64,000 nucleotides of DNA, from contig NZ_CANMTX010000002.1 of assembly GCF_947500985.1 (NCBI RefSeq), positions 558,001-622,000 of the forward strand, written 5' to 3'. Under the pieces are notes generated by a model. The model was not told where the DNA came from. It ran no database searches and saw only the letters and a program-made list of their open reading frames with translations. This DNA comes from an uncultured Maribacter sp. GTDB lineage: Bacteria; Bacteroidota; Bacteroidia; Flavobacteriales; Flavobacteriaceae. Shown here piece by piece: positions 9,233-18,737 of this stretch (position 1 is the stretch's first letter; each line of letters opens with the position of its first letter). The position numbers were made by a program, and so were the translations under genes.

Positions 9233-10564
9233 CTAATTTTTAGAGTTTCCGAAGTTTGAGGGGAGAATCCAGTCGTGATGTTTTGTTTGGTGCCAAGTCT
9301 CTGCTGCAAGATCAGTTTTAGCGTTTATAAAGGGTACGTATGGCTTACGGTTGATGCTAATTTTAGAGTTTTCTAGATATACTGAAACGTTTCTGTCGTT
9401 TTTCTCAAACTCTTTTTTTAAATATTGGGCAAACTGCCAAGCGAAATCTGGATAAGCAAATATTTTGCGTTCTTGACCTCTGGATACATAATCTTTAGGT
9501 TTTATGATGAATTCTTCTTTAGTGTCTTTGTCAACTACTTTAAATCTGCCTTTGCCCTGTCTACTGCGCAGCATCATTCGCCAGCTCATTCTATGACCTT
9601 CTTCACTCCACAGTACATCATCTTTAATGGCATGGTGTCTTATAGGTAATACTAATTGAATTATGAAGTAGATAGTTGCTGTTACTAGAATTGTGTTGCT
9701 ATAATTTGGTGTTGAAGAATAGGATGATACAAATGCCGGTTTAGTTTTGAAAAATATCTTACGAATGGTTTCTGGTTCAAAAAAGAAGACACTAAAAGCA
9801 ATCGATAGATATGGAAAAATACCGATTTGAAATATGACGGAATTAAATAGATGAAAGAATAATGAAATAAAGAAAGCAGCTTTTCTTGTTGGTTTCCAAA
9901 GTAAAGCTGGTACAATGAGTAAATCAAACAGAATGCCAACCGATCCAATTATACTATGTATCCACGGTTCTTGTAAAATATCACCAACTAACCAGTAGTT
10001 TTTTTTAGAATGCATTAATACGGCTATGGTACTGAAATCAAGCCAATCTCCATACATTTTAGCAATTGAAGCGTAAACATAGACTATAAACAATTGTAGC
10101 ACTACTGCCCATTTTACATAGGCATACATAGAATTGCTTTCTAGTTCAGGTTTCATGTTAACATCATAGGACCGACTTCTTTCCGCAGGAAAAAAGCACA
10201 TAATCAACGATATCAATATGAGTAGGTAGTAATGATTATTATAAGCCGTCTTTTGCATCAAATATGTTGCAGTCCACAGCACGGTAAATGATATGATACT
10301 TAATCGATATTTGAACCCTACGGCAATAAAAAGACCTAGTAACCCCATTAATATAAAATAGAAATACATGCCGTTACCGGGCAGTGTCTGTAGAAATTCA
10401 AAATCTATAAAAGGGAAAGTGTACTTGGGAGAGATTAAATTCCGCTTTACCCAACCAGTAGCAATAGCGCCGAAGCATTCAAGAGAAACGAGTATGCCAA
10501 AAAATATACGAAAGATGATTAAAGGGCTATTATCTATGCGTTGAAATAATAACCTATTGAGCAT
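9233..10564 (-). CDS. HTTM protein, vitamin K-dependent gamma-carboxylase-like
   Basis: A 443-residue membrane protein. Residues 1 to about 290 carry several transmembrane helices with HTTM-family landmarks: the opening pattern ...SPLIIFRIFFGILVSLE, KTAYNNHYYLL, VYASIAKMYGDWL (the Lys matches the position reported as active-site base in the eukaryotic carboxylase, by recollection) and FHLFNSVIFQIGIFPYLS. The C-terminal soluble part (about 320-443) contains WSEEGHRMSWRMMLRSR, also typical of full-length gamma-carboxylase homologues, so the lumenal-type domain is retained. The reaction in bacteria is not established. It starts 3 bp after the ribF stop, so the two are translationally coupled; whether flavin or quinone chemistry links them is speculation. 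Confidence 0.8.
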   Translation of the reverse strand: MLNRLLFQRIDNSPLIIFRIFFGILVSLECFGAIATGWVKRNLISPKYTFPFIDFEFLQTLPGNGMYFYFILMGLLGLFIAVGFKYRLSIISFTVLWTATYLMQKTAYNNHYYLLILISLIMCFFPAERSRSYDVNMKPELESNSMYAYVKWAVVLQLFIVYVYASIAKMYGDWLDFSTIAVLMHSKKNYWLVGDILQEPWIHSIIGSVGILFDLLIVPALLWKPTRKAAFFISLFFHLFNSVIFQIGIFPYLSIAFSVFFFEPETIRKIFFKTKPAFVSSYSSTPNYSNTILVTATIYFIIQLVLPIRHHAIKDDVLWSEEGHRMSWRMMLRSRQGKGRFKVVDKDTKEEFIIKPKDYVSRGQERKIFAYPDFAWQFAQYLKKEFEKNDRNVSVYLENSKISINRKPYVPFINAKTDLAAETWHQTKHHDWILPSNFGNSKN

Positions 10565-10566
10565 AA

Positions 10567-11493
10567 TTAATTTTTAATATAGTCTAGAGATTTTTCTTTG
10601 TCTTTTGCCAATTGAGCTTTTAGGGCATCAATAGATTCAAATTTATGTTCATCTCTTAAACGAACCAAAATATTAACTTGAATTTTTTGGTCATACAAAT
10701 CTGCATCAAAATTGAAAAAATTGATCTCTATAGATTTATCGGTGCCATTTACGGTTGGGTTATAGCCAATATTCATCATACCGTAAACTACTATATCGTT
10801 TAGAATACTATTTACAACGTAAGCTCCATTTTTTGGTATTAGCTTATAGTCTTCAGCAATAGATAGGTTTGCCGTGGGGTAACCCAGTTGTTTGCCTATG
10901 CCCTTGCCTTTTATAATTGTACCGGTAAGCATATATTCATAGCCTAAATAGCTGTTAGCGGTTTCAATATCGCCATCTTCTAATGCTTTTCTGATTTTGG
11001 TAGAACTTACAGATACATCGTCGATTTCTTGAGCAGGAATTTCTTCTACAGTAAAGTCATACGTGTTGCCAAAAGTGATTAAATCTGTGATATTGGCATT
11101 TCTATTACGACCAAATCTATGATCATAACCTATAATTACTTTTTTGATCTTTAACGTATTTACGAGTATATCGCGTACGAACTCAATAGCTGTAAGGCGA
11201 GAAAATTCTTTGGTAAAAGGATGTATTATAAGTACGTCTAGACCAAGTTTTTCTAAAATATCAATCTTTTCGTCTATGGTATTCAGCAGTTTTATATTCG
11301 CATCTTTTTGTAAGACCATTCTCGGATGCGGAAAAAACGTAAGAACCGAAGATTTTAATTCGGTACTTTTGGCATGATTTATGATTTTACTAAGTATTTT
11401 AAGGTGACCTATATGTACACCATCAAAGGTGCCTATGGTAATGACCGTAGGATATTCTTCTTTATATTTAGAAATGTTGCGGACTGTAATCAC
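10567..11493 (-). CDS. ribF: Bifunctional riboflavin kinase / FAD synthetase RibF
   Basis: A 308-residue two-domain enzyme that phosphorylates riboflavin to FMN and adenylylates FMN to FAD. The N-terminal FAD synthetase domain has the nucleotidyltransferase motif TIGTFDGVHIGH (about residues 18-30) and the SSTKIRKAL segment; the C-terminal riboflavin kinase domain has GKGIGKQLGYPTANL and NIGYNPT. The start is GTG at 11493: the codon just before it is TAG, so no longer form exists, and no ATG lies near. It is followed after 3 bp by the HTTM gene. It is divergent from the metalloprotease gene, with only 53 bp between them. Confidence 0.96.
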   Translation of the reverse strand: MITVRNISKYKEEYPTVITIGTFDGVHIGHLKILSKIINHAKSTELKSSVLTFFPHPRMVLQKDANIKLLNTIDEKIDILEKLGLDVLIIHPFTKEFSRLTAIEFVRDILVNTLKIKKVIIGYDHRFGRNRNANITDLITFGNTYDFTVEEIPAQEIDDVSVSSTKIRKALEDGDIETANSYLGYEYMLTGTIIKGKGIGKQLGYPTANLSIAEDYKLIPKNGAYVVNSILNDIVVYGMMNIGYNPTVNGTDKSIEINFFNFDADLYDQKIQVNILVRLRDEHKFESIDALKAQLAKDKEKSLDYIKN

Positions 11494-11516
11494 CTATGAT
11501 AGAAAATAAAAAGACT

Positions 11517-11524
11517 TATATTTG
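11517..11524 (+). promoter_or_regulatory. Putative Bacteroidota -7 promoter element (TATATTTG)
   Basis: An exact TAnnTTTG match lies 22 bp ahead of the metalloprotease ATG in the divergent ribF/metalloprotease gap. No good TTTG -33 box is seen at the usual spacing, so this rests on the -7 element and its position. Confidence 0.4.
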
Positions 11525-11546
11525 ATTTTGAGTTAAAAGCCTCTGA

Positions 11547-14500
11547 ATGATTGCAAAATTACGCCTAGTTTTTACAATTACCATAGTATTTCTTTCCTTT
11601 TCCGGTATGGCACAAACTGCTTATTGGAAAAATACGGAATTGAATAATAAGGCTAAGCAATTTACTAAGCAACAGTTAAGAGTGAATAAAGGAACAGCTT
11701 TTACTCTTAATCAACAACAATTTTTACAGGCACTTTCAGAGCATAAAACTTCAAAGATTATTTATTTTCCTGATGAAACGGGCAAGTTAGTTCCCTTTCT
11801 AGTAGAAGATTCTCATCTTTTTTCTGAAGAATTAGCACTAAAATATCCATCCATACAATCATATAAAGGTATTGCTTTGCACGATGCCACGACCCAAATC
11901 AGGTTTAGTGTTTCTCCGAAAGGTATTCAGAGTACTATGAGTACTTCTGGAGAAAACGAAGCATTGTTTATGCAGAAATCTGCTGATGATACCTATGTAT
12001 TATATCGTAGAACAGAGCAAGACGAGCGCGATATTGATTTTGTGTGTAAAACTATACCAGAAGTTAAAGAATATTCGCAGAACCTTACTGCCAAGTTAGT
12101 TGATGACCAAACACTAAGAAAATTTAGAGTAGCCATTTCCGCTTCAGGTGAATATACAGAATTTCATGGAGGAACAAAGGCTGATGCTCTTGCTGCTATT
12201 AATGCAACGTTAACTAGAATTAATGCCGTATTTGAACGCGATTTGGCGATAACCCTAGAGTTGATAGACAATACTGACCTTGTAATTTATACAGATCCAG
12301 AAACCGACCCTTATACGGGTAGTTTAAGTTCTCAGGTTCAAAATACATTGACAAGTGTTATTGGAGAGGCAAATTATGATATAGGACATCTTTTTAATCA
12401 ACAGGATAATACCCTAGACGGTAATTCGGGTTTTATTGGTGCCGTTTGTACAGATAGTAGAAAGGGTAGTGGTTATACTACATTGTCTTCACCGGTAGGC
12501 GATGCATTTGATATTGATTTGGTAGCTCATGAAATGGGACACCAGTTTGGAGCAAATCATTCTTTTTCACATATTTCTGAAGGTACAACGGTACAGGTAG
12601 AACCAGCTAGTGGAACAACAATAATGGGATATGCTGGCATAACGGGAAATAATAATGTAGCCTCTAATAGTGATGATTACTTTCATTATGTAAGCATAGT
12701 TCAAATACGAGATTACCTAGAAACTGTTTCATGTGGTGTAACGGATGTGCTGACCAATAATCCGCCAACGATTACGCCTTTATCAGATTACGTGATACCT
12801 AAAGGAACTCCTTTTGTGCTTACGGGTGAGGCTACAGATGTTGATGTTGCTAATGTACTTAGTTATGCTTGGGAGCAGATTGATAACGGAATAGTTACTC
12901 AAGCTACATTTGGGCCTGATAACCCAGCTGGGGCAAATTTTAGATCTTTGCCGCCTACACTGATTCCTGAAAGGTATTTTCCTAGTCTAAATAGAATTTT
13001 AAGCGGAGAACTAACTCAGACAGTACCAACTTCTGGTTCTGCTTGGGAAACGCTGTCTAATATAGGTCGCGATATGAATTTTTCATTAACCGTACGTGAT
13101 AATGCTTTAAATGGAGGACAATCAGATTCTGATGAGATGACAGTATCGGTAGTCAATGAAGCCGGACCGTTTTTGATAAACTCTCAAGCCGGAGAAGAGT
13201 CTTTTGAAGCGGGATCACTGCAAACCATTACTTGGGATGTTGCCAATACTGATATCTCACCCATAAATACTGAAACTGTTTCTATCTTTTTATCTACAGA
13301 TCGTGGTGTAACTTTTCCTATTTTATTAACAGAAAACACTTTGAACGATGGTAGTCAGACTATAATTGTGCCAAACATTCCAACCAGTACGGGGCGTATT
13401 ATGATTAAGGCAGATGATAATATTTTCTTTGCCGTTAATGATGCGGTTTTTTCTATAACTCCGTCAGAGATCGTACTTAATTTTGAAGAGGTTGTTTTTG
13501 ATATTTGTAAACCAGACAATCTAAGTGTTGATTTTACCTATGAGACCGATTTAGGTTTTGATGAAGAAAGTGCTTTTAGTGTACTTGATTTGCCAATAGG
13601 TATGACTGCTACATTTACACCGGCAATGGCAGATGTAGATGAAACGTTGGTTACCATTGATTTTGAAGGAATATCTACCGTTGATTCTGGTATTTATCCT
13701 GTTCGAGTTTTAGCTACAGCAGACACGGTTACAAAAGAAATTACCCTGCAGTTAAGAATCTATGATGATAATTTTGAAGAAGTGGTTCTGGTATCACCTG
13801 TTGATAGTTTTGAGAATGCCTCTACAGATGTGTTGTTAGAATGGGAAACATCGGTTGGTAATACTCAGTATGATGTTGAAATTGCAGATGATGATGCGTT
13901 TACGAATATTGTAGAATCAAGTACTGTTAATGGCAGTTCGTTCTCCCCTACACTTTTAGATAATAATAGTACTTATTTTTGGAGAGTTAAACCAAAAAAT
14001 GACTGTGGAGAAGGTATTTTTAGTGCACCCTTTAGTTTTTCTACTGTACAGTTTAATTGTGCTACGAAAAGTGCTGCAGGTATGCCAATAGCGATATCTA
14101 GTAGTGGTACACCAGTAATTACTTCAAAAATTGTGTTTTTTGAAGATTTGCCAGTAGCAGATATTAATGTAATACTAGATGTTGAACATACCTTTTTAGC
14201 TGATTTAGTAATTAGCTTAACATCGCCTGCAGGTACTACGGTAACATTAGTTTCTAATTCATGTGGAGATTCGAGAAATATCACTGCTACTTTTGATGAT
14301 GATAGTCCAGCTTTTACTTGCTCAGTTAACCCTGGCATAAGTGGTTCGGTAAAACCATTAGGGAGTTTGAGTTCTTTTAATGGAGAATCAATATTGGGCG
14401 AATGGACTTTAGAAATAAAAGATAACGCTCCTTCAGATGGGGGTAGTTTAAATTCTTTTGTTCTTGAAGCTTGTGTTGAAGGAGATTTTAGACCAGATGC

Positions 14501-15311
14501 CGATAATGACGGAGTGTTTGATGACGGTGATGATCTATGTTTAGGTACACCTGCCGGTCAAGAAGTAGATGCTTCTGGTTGTGCTATATATCGTTTCCCA
14601 GTTGAGAACTTTATTATTAGCTTAGAAAGTGAAACGTGTAGTGATAATAACGATGGTTCGCTGTCTATTGTACCAAAGTTGGCAATAGATTACCAGGTGG
14701 TAGTTTCTGGTGATGGATTAGATTTAACACAGAGTTTTTCGAATGCCTTTAATTTAGCAAATTTAGGATCGGGTACGTATACCTTATGTATTACAGGTAC
14801 AGATGGTGTTATAGCATATCAAGAGTATTGTGTTGAAGTTCAGATTACAGAACCTTCGCCACTTAATGTAACTTCTAAGATTGCGGTAGATGGCTCTCAA
14901 GTAACACTTGAAATGAATGGGGCGTCATTTTATACCATAGAACTAAACGGTGTGGCGATACAAACAGAAGAATCAACGATAGCACTAGATTTAGATAAGG
15001 GATTGAATACTTTAAAGGTATTTACAGATATACCATGCCAAGGTGTTTATGAAGAACAAATAGGTTTTTATGTTCAGCCGGTTGTATATCCAAATCCCGT
15101 AAAAGATATTGTTCAAATCTATTTAGGTACTCAGCAAGAAGAAGTAGTTGTAAGTATTTTTAGTGCCGATGGCAGATACATTTCTAGTAATTCTATGCTA
15201 CCATTAAACGGAATCATAAGTTTAGATTTGAGTTCGTTATCTACGGGTATTTATTATTTAAAGTATGAGGGAAGAACAATAAATGGAACTTCTAAAGTAA
15301 TTAAAGAATGA
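11547..15311 (+). CDS. Secreted reprolysin-type metalloprotease with P domain and T9SS sorting domain
   Basis: A 1254-residue exported protease. Residues 1-22 are a signal peptide (core FTITIVFLSFSGMAQ). A propeptide-like region runs to about residue 185. The metzincin catalytic domain carries the zinc motif HEMGHQFGANH at 328-338 and a Met-turn-like TIMGYAG near 357. Ig/FnIII-like modules follow (about 420-860), then a proprotein-convertase P-like domain (about 870-980, HTFLADLVISLTSPAGTTV ... GEWTLEIKDNAPSDGG), an Asp-rich segment (DADNDGVFDDGDD) that could bind Ca2+, and a final type-A sorting domain from about 1170 (VVYPNPVKDIVQIYL). The last part marks it for type IX secretion. It likely degrades extracellular protein. 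The stop overlaps the next gene by 4 bp. Confidence 0.93.
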   Translation: MIAKLRLVFTITIVFLSFSGMAQTAYWKNTELNNKAKQFTKQQLRVNKGTAFTLNQQQFLQALSEHKTSKIIYFPDETGKLVPFLVEDSHLFSEELALKYPSIQSYKGIALHDATTQIRFSVSPKGIQSTMSTSGENEALFMQKSADDTYVLYRRTEQDERDIDFVCKTIPEVKEYSQNLTAKLVDDQTLRKFRVAISASGEYTEFHGGTKADALAAINATLTRINAVFERDLAITLELIDNTDLVIYTDPETDPYTGSLSSQVQNTLTSVIGEANYDIGHLFNQQDNTLDGNSGFIGAVCTDSRKGSGYTTLSSPVGDAFDIDLVAHEMGHQFGANHSFSHISEGTTVQVEPASGTTIMGYAGITGNNNVASNSDDYFHYVSIVQIRDYLETVSCGVTDVLTNNPPTITPLSDYVIPKGTPFVLTGEATDVDVANVLSYAWEQIDNGIVTQATFGPDNPAGANFRSLPPTLIPERYFPSLNRILSGELTQTVPTSGSAWETLSNIGRDMNFSLTVRDNALNGGQSDSDEMTVSVVNEAGPFLINSQAGEESFEAGSLQTITWDVANTDISPINTETVSIFLSTDRGVTFPILLTENTLNDGSQTIIVPNIPTSTGRIMIKADDNIFFAVNDAVFSITPSEIVLNFEEVVFDICKPDNLSVDFTYETDLGFDEESAFSVLDLPIGMTATFTPAMADVDETLVTIDFEGISTVDSGIYPVRVLATADTVTKEITLQLRIYDDNFEEVVLVSPVDSFENASTDVLLEWETSVGNTQYDVEIADDDAFTNIVESSTVNGSSFSPTLLDNNSTYFWRVKPKNDCGEGIFSAPFSFSTVQFNCATKSAAGMPIAISSSGTPVITSKIVFFEDLPVADINVILDVEHTFLADLVISLTSPAGTTVTLVSNSCGDSRNITATFDDDSPAFTCSVNPGISGSVKPLGSLSSFNGESILGEWTLEIKDNAPSDGGSLNSFVLEACVEGDFRPDADNDGVFDDGDDLCLGTPAGQEVDASGCAIYRFPVENFIISLESETCSDNNDGSLSIVPKLAIDYQVVVSGDGLDLTQSFSNAFNLANLGSGTYTLCITGTDGVIAYQEYCVEVQITEPSPLNVTSKIAVDGSQVTLEMNGASFYTIELNGVAIQTEESTIALDLDKGLNTLKVFTDIPCQGVYEEQIGFYVQPVVYPNPVKDIVQIYLGTQQEEVVVSIFSADGRYISSNSMLPLNGIISLDLSSLSTGIYYLKYEGRTINGTSKVIKE

Positions 15312-15994
15312 TGCGCTTTTTAGTACTTATTACGTGTTTGTTTATAGCTGTTACTAGCTGTAAAAAGAAAAGTGCCGCAAACCCGCCCGAGGCAGTGCTG
15401 TTGGTTTTTCCAGAAGAGAATTCTGAATGTACGACAGGTGTTGATATAGGTGAGGAGACGAGTAGAGTAGAGTTTCGTTGGGATTTGGCAGATAATACCG
15501 AGACGTATGAACTACGTGTTACTAATATCGCAACTGGAACTGTACAGACCATTGTGTCGGCATCGAACTCTGCACAATTACCTTTGGCAAAAGGTGAACA
15601 ATTTTCATGGTTTGTACGCTCTAGAAATAGTGAAGTAGAGCAAACGGTATCTAGCGAAGAGTGGTATTTTTATAATTCTGGGTCTAGAACCACATTTGCA
15701 CCTTTTCCTGCTGCTATTATAAGTCCGGCTTCTTCTAATAATGTTTTTAAAGATATTAATAATGAGGTTGAACTATCATGGTCTGCTTCTGATTTAGACA
15801 ATGATATTGCTAGTTATGAAGTGTATTTCTCTGTAGAAACACCGACAATAGATTTAATTCGAGAGCTCTCATCAGCAGTGACAAGCATAAACGTATCTGT
15901 AACATCAGATACGGTGTATTACTGGAGAGTTGTTGTTATTGATGATGAAGGTAATAAATCAGATACAGGTGTTTATACTTTTAAAGTTCTTTAA
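15308..15994 (+). CDS. Lipoprotein with two FnIII-like modules, coupled to the metalloprotease
   Basis: A 228-residue lipoprotein: leader LVLITCLFIAVTSC with lipobox VTSC followed by a Lys-rich KKKS stretch. The rest appears to hold two fibronectin-III-like beta modules, each marked by a pattern such as VEFRWDLADNTETYELRV and VELSWSASDLDNDIASYEV with a late YYWRV strand. The ATG overlaps the stop of the metalloprotease (ATGA overlap), so the two are translationally coupled and probably act together, for example as a surface partner or inhibitor of the protease; this is inference. Start could also be the ATG at 15311. It converges with pth; the two 3' ends overlap by 4 bp. Confidence 0.8.
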   Translation: MMRFLVLITCLFIAVTSCKKKSAANPPEAVLLVFPEENSECTTGVDIGEETSRVEFRWDLADNTETYELRVTNIATGTVQTIVSASNSAQLPLAKGEQFSWFVRSRNSEVEQTVSSEEWYFYNSGSRTTFAPFPAAIISPASSNNVFKDINNEVELSWSASDLDNDIASYEVYFSVETPTIDLIRELSSAVTSINVSVTSDTVYYWRVVVIDDEGNKSDTGVYTFKVL

Positions 15995-16620
15995 GAATTA
16001 TTGAATTGATTCATAGTTCTAGCAATACCCGCTAGAGCAAACGAATTTATAATCTCGGTTGATTTCTTTAATCGTTCCGGCATTAGTGCTTTTTCTTCCT
16101 CGCTCCATTGCCCTAAAACATATTCTACCTGTCTGCCTTTGCCGAAGTCAGCTCCAACTCCAAAACGATATCTGTTGTAAAGTATAGTCTGTAGAAACAG
16201 CTCTATATCTTTTAATCCATTATGACCTCCGTTGCTACCTTTGGTTTTAATTCTAATAGTACCGAAAGGTAAGTTGATGTCATCTGTTATGACTAGAATG
16301 TTACTTTGAGGTATGTTTTCTTTATCCATCCAATACTTCAGAGCCTTTCCGCTTCTGTTCATATATGTAGAAGGTTTAAGGCAAATTATAGTTCTTCCTT
16401 TTACCTTATACGACCCTATATCGCCAAGCTTTACGGTTTCAAAAGTAAAGTCATTTGCGCGGGCTACTTCGTCTAGTACTTTAAACCCAATATTATGTCG
16501 GGTTTCTGCATATTCATCACCTATATTACCTAAGCCAACAATTAAAAATTTCTTCATGGGATCTTTCTCTTCTAGTATGATGTTCTGTTTTGTGAAAAGA
16601 GCTTTAAAAAAACCGAACAT
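15991..16620 (-). CDS. pth: Peptidyl-tRNA hydrolase
   Basis: A 209-residue enzyme that cleaves the ester bond of peptidyl-tRNA released prematurely from ribosomes. The core shows FLIVGLGNIGDEYAETRHN (catalytic His in TRHN), FLKPSTYMNRSG (substrate Asn) and GSNGGHNGLKDIE. The core begins at Met22 (ATG 16557). The upstream 21 residues (starting MFGFFKALFTK) form a short extension like that of other flavobacterial homologues as I recall them, so I kept the longer form, but 15991-16557 is the conservative choice. It belongs to the conserved prs-rplY-pth order, with a hairpin between rplY and pth. Confidence 0.95.
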   Translation of the reverse strand: MFGFFKALFTKQNIILEEKDPMKKFLIVGLGNIGDEYAETRHNIGFKVLDEVARANDFTFETVKLGDIGSYKVKGRTIICLKPSTYMNRSGKALKYWMDKENIPQSNILVITDDINLPFGTIRIKTKGSNGGHNGLKDIELFLQTILYNRYRFGVGADFGKGRQVEYVLGQWSEEEKALMPERLKKSTEIINSFALAGIARTMNQFNNS

Positions 16621-16650
16621 TTGTATTGTGATTTAATTGATAAAAATACA

Positions 16651-16682
16651 AAAGCATCCTGATACAAGTACCAGGATGCTTT
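16651..16682 (-). terminator. Hairpin terminator between rplY and pth
   Basis: A perfect 11-bp stem (16651-16661 with 16672-16682) with a 10-nt loop lies 26 bp past the rplY stop, followed on the minus strand by a U-rich stretch. It probably terminates or attenuates the prs-rplY transcript ahead of pth. Confidence 0.75.
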
Positions 16683-16707
16683 ATTATGAATCTTAAACTG
16701 TAAAAGA

Positions 16708-17331
16708 CTACTCTTGAGCAGCTTCTTCAGTTGCACCTTCTGCACCTTCTTCTCCTTCTTCATCTTCGTCGTCAGTAACAACTGCAGTACGTGCAGTTTT
16801 AACTTGAACAACAACTTGACTTTCTGGATGTAAGATGGTAAAATCTTCATTCATTAACGTTGCAACAGAAATATTTTGACCGATTTTCAATTTAGAAATA
16901 TCGATGTTAAAGAAATCTGGCAATTTGCTTGGTAGAGCTTTAATGGAAAGTTTACGTTTTCTGAACAATAAACGTCCACCGTTACGTACACCTGGCGAAT
17001 TTCCTTCTAATACTACAGGAATATCCATAGTAACCATTTTATCATCGAATAATTGATAAAAATCAATATGGATAATAGCATCTGTTACAGGGTGAAACTG
17101 AATATCTTGCATAATTGCTTTTACAGAAGTTCCACCATCTAATTCAATTGCAACTGTGTGCGCATTTGCAGTGTAAACCAAGTCTCTGAACGCTAGTTCA
17201 TCTGCTGAAAAGTGTAATGGTTTATCCCCTCCGTATACTACGCAAGGAACCTTTCCAGCATTACGTAAGGCTTTGGTTGCTTTTTTGCCTACGCTTTCTC
17301 TTTCTGATCCTTTAATTGTAATTGACTTCAT
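16708..17331 (-). CDS. rplY: 50S ribosomal protein L25, long CTC/TL5 form
   Basis: A 207-residue member of the two-domain L25/CTC family that binds 5S rRNA in the large ribosomal subunit. The N-terminal L25 domain (about 1-90) shows [20 protein letters not shown] and VPCVVYGG; the C-terminal TL5 beta domain (about 95-180) follows; a strongly acidic tail ([13 protein letters not shown] and following) closes the protein. The acidic tail is usual for Bacteroidota members. It lies between prs (41 bp upstream) and pth, the common bacterial order. Confidence 0.95.
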   Translation of the reverse strand: MKSITIKGSERESVGKKATKALRNAGKVPCVVYGGDKPLHFSADELAFRDLVYTANAHTVAIELDGGTSVKAIMQDIQFHPVTDAIIHIDFYQLFDDKMVTMDIPVVLEGNSPGVRNGGRLLFRKRKLSIKALPSKLPDFFNIDISKLKIGQNISVATLMNEDFTILHPESQVVVQVKTARTAVVTDDEDEEGEEGAEGATEEAAQE

Positions 17332-17372
17332 TGTATGTATTAAAAATTAATATTCTTGTTTTGGCTTCTAAC

Positions 17373-18314
17373 TTACATTAAGAACTTAGAAGAAATAGAG
17401 TTATTGTTATGTACTTTGTCCATTACCTCGGCAAATAGATTAGCGCAGCTCAATACTCTTACTTTATCACTCTTTATTTCGATCGGAATAGAATCGGTAA
17501 TGATTAGTTCCGTTAATTTTGATTTTTCAATTTTCTCGTATGCATCGCCAGATAACAAGCCATGTGTGGTTATAGCTCTAACACTAAGTGCACCACGTTC
17601 CATCATTAAATCAGCTGCTTTGGTCAATGTACCTGCAGTATCTACCATGTCATCAACTAGAACTACGTTTTTACCTTGTACATCACCAATTAACTCCATA
17701 TGTGAAATTATATTGGCTTTTGCTCTTTGCTTGTAACAAACAACAACGTCGCTATCTAGTGCTTTAGAATATGCGTATGCCCTTTTTGAACCACCCATAT
17801 CTGGCGAAGCTATGGTAAGGTCTTTCAAGCCTAAGTTTTTTAGGTATGGTAAAAACAATGTAGAAGCGAAAAGATGGTCAACAGGTTTTTCAAAGAACCC
17901 TTGTATCTGATCAGCATGCAAATCCATTGTAATAATTCTAGTAGCACCTGCTGTTTCGAGCATTTTAGCAACTAATTTTGCTGCAATAGGTACTCTAGGT
18001 TTGTCTTTTCTGTCTTGCCTTGCCCAACCAAAGTATGGCATAACTGCTGTAATATGACGTGCAGATGCTCTTTTTGCAGCATCTATCATTAACAACATTT
18101 CCATCAAATTTTCAGGACCAGGATGTGTAGAGCCAATAATAAAGATTCGCGTTCCACGAATAGATTCTTCGAAAGAAGGTTGAAATTCCCCATCGCTATA
18201 ACGAGAAAAAGATATTTTACCCAATTCCGTTCCATAAGCCTTAGCGATTTTCTCGCCTAAGATTTTACTTTGTGTACAAGCAAATATTTTCGGTTGTGGA
18301 ACTTGGTATGGCAT
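17373..18314 (-). CDS. prs: Ribose-phosphate pyrophosphokinase (PRPP synthetase)
   Basis: A 313-residue enzyme that makes PRPP from ribose 5-phosphate and ATP for nucleotide, histidine and tryptophan synthesis. Visible are the flexible/ATP region PYFGWARQDRKDKPRVPIAA, the metal-binding DLHADQIQGFF, and the PRPP loop VVLVDDMVDTAGTLTKA. I set the start at ATG 18314 (MPYQVPQPK); an upstream in-frame TTG at 18335 would add seven residues. It is the first gene of the prs-rplY-pth group. Confidence 0.96.
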   Translation of the reverse strand: MPYQVPQPKIFACTQSKILGEKIAKAYGTELGKISFSRYSDGEFQPSFEESIRGTRIFIIGSTHPGPENLMEMLLMIDAAKRASARHITAVMPYFGWARQDRKDKPRVPIAAKLVAKMLETAGATRIITMDLHADQIQGFFEKPVDHLFASTLFLPYLKNLGLKDLTIASPDMGGSKRAYAYSKALDSDVVVCYKQRAKANIISHMELIGDVQGKNVVLVDDMVDTAGTLTKAADLMMERGALSVRAITTHGLLSGDAYEKIEKSKLTELIITDSIPIEIKSDKVRVLSCANLFAEVMDKVHNNNSISSKFLM

Positions 18315-18435
18315 GTCTTTCTTATTGTTTTCCAAACAGTTGCTTCAATAAAGTATTGAGTTCTTTGTTTTTAAGGAGGTGCAAATTTAAAAATTAAATT
18401 TGGTTGCTAATGCATAAATCTTGATATTTTTGGTG

Positions 18436-18463
18436 TTGGAAAGAAAATAATTATTTAGTTTTG
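18436..18463 (+). promoter_or_regulatory. Putative promoter of tRNA-Leu
   Basis: A TAGTTTTG at 18456-18463 fits the Bacteroidota TAnnTTTG -7 element, 42 bp upstream of the tRNA. A TTG at 18436-18438, 17 bp further upstream, could serve as the -33 element, though it is not a full TTTG match at ideal spacing. Confidence 0.45.
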
Positions 18464-18505
18464 CAGTCCTGTTTTACAGGATGCCGTTTCTTAACGGTAA
18501 AATAT

Positions 18506-18585
18506 GCTCGAGTGGCGGAACTGGTAGACGCGCTGGATTCAAAATCCAGTTCTTCGGAGTGCGGGTTCGATTCCCGCCTCGAGTA
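18506..18585 (+). tRNA. tRNA-Leu (anticodon CAA)
   Basis: All arms can be drawn by hand. The 7-bp acceptor stem pairs GCTCGAG (18506-18512) with CTCGAGT (18578-18584), with a G-U at pair 1-72. The anticodon stem is CTGGA/TCCAG with loop TTCAAAA, anticodon CAA at 18540-18542. There is a short class II variable arm (TCTTCGGA), and a T arm GCGGG-TTCGATT-CCCGC. The discriminator is A at 18585; CCA is not encoded. It reads UUG leucine codons. Confidence 0.96.
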
Positions 18586-18591
18586 CTTTTA

Positions 18592-18626
18592 AACCCTCTT
18601 AATCATTTGATTAAGAGGGTTTTTTG
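18592..18626 (+). terminator. Strong rho-independent terminator after tRNA-Leu
   Basis: A near-perfect inverted repeat (18592-18605 with 18608-18621, GC-rich core CCCTCTTAATC) directly follows the tRNA and is followed by a run of T residues. It separates the tRNA from the accessory genes to its right. Confidence 0.9.
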
Positions 18627-18737
18627 TTGTTACTGCCTGTTATTTAATTGTTGTATTTTTCTTAAAATTTACATCGTGGACTATGTATGTACTATTTTAG
18701 TAAGTTTTATAATTATAAAAAGGTTCACATTAGAATA

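Noticed and set aside
13973-14338. 121-codon minus-strand frame inside the metalloprotease gene
   Set aside because: It lies within the P-domain coding region, which is strongly supported on the plus strand.
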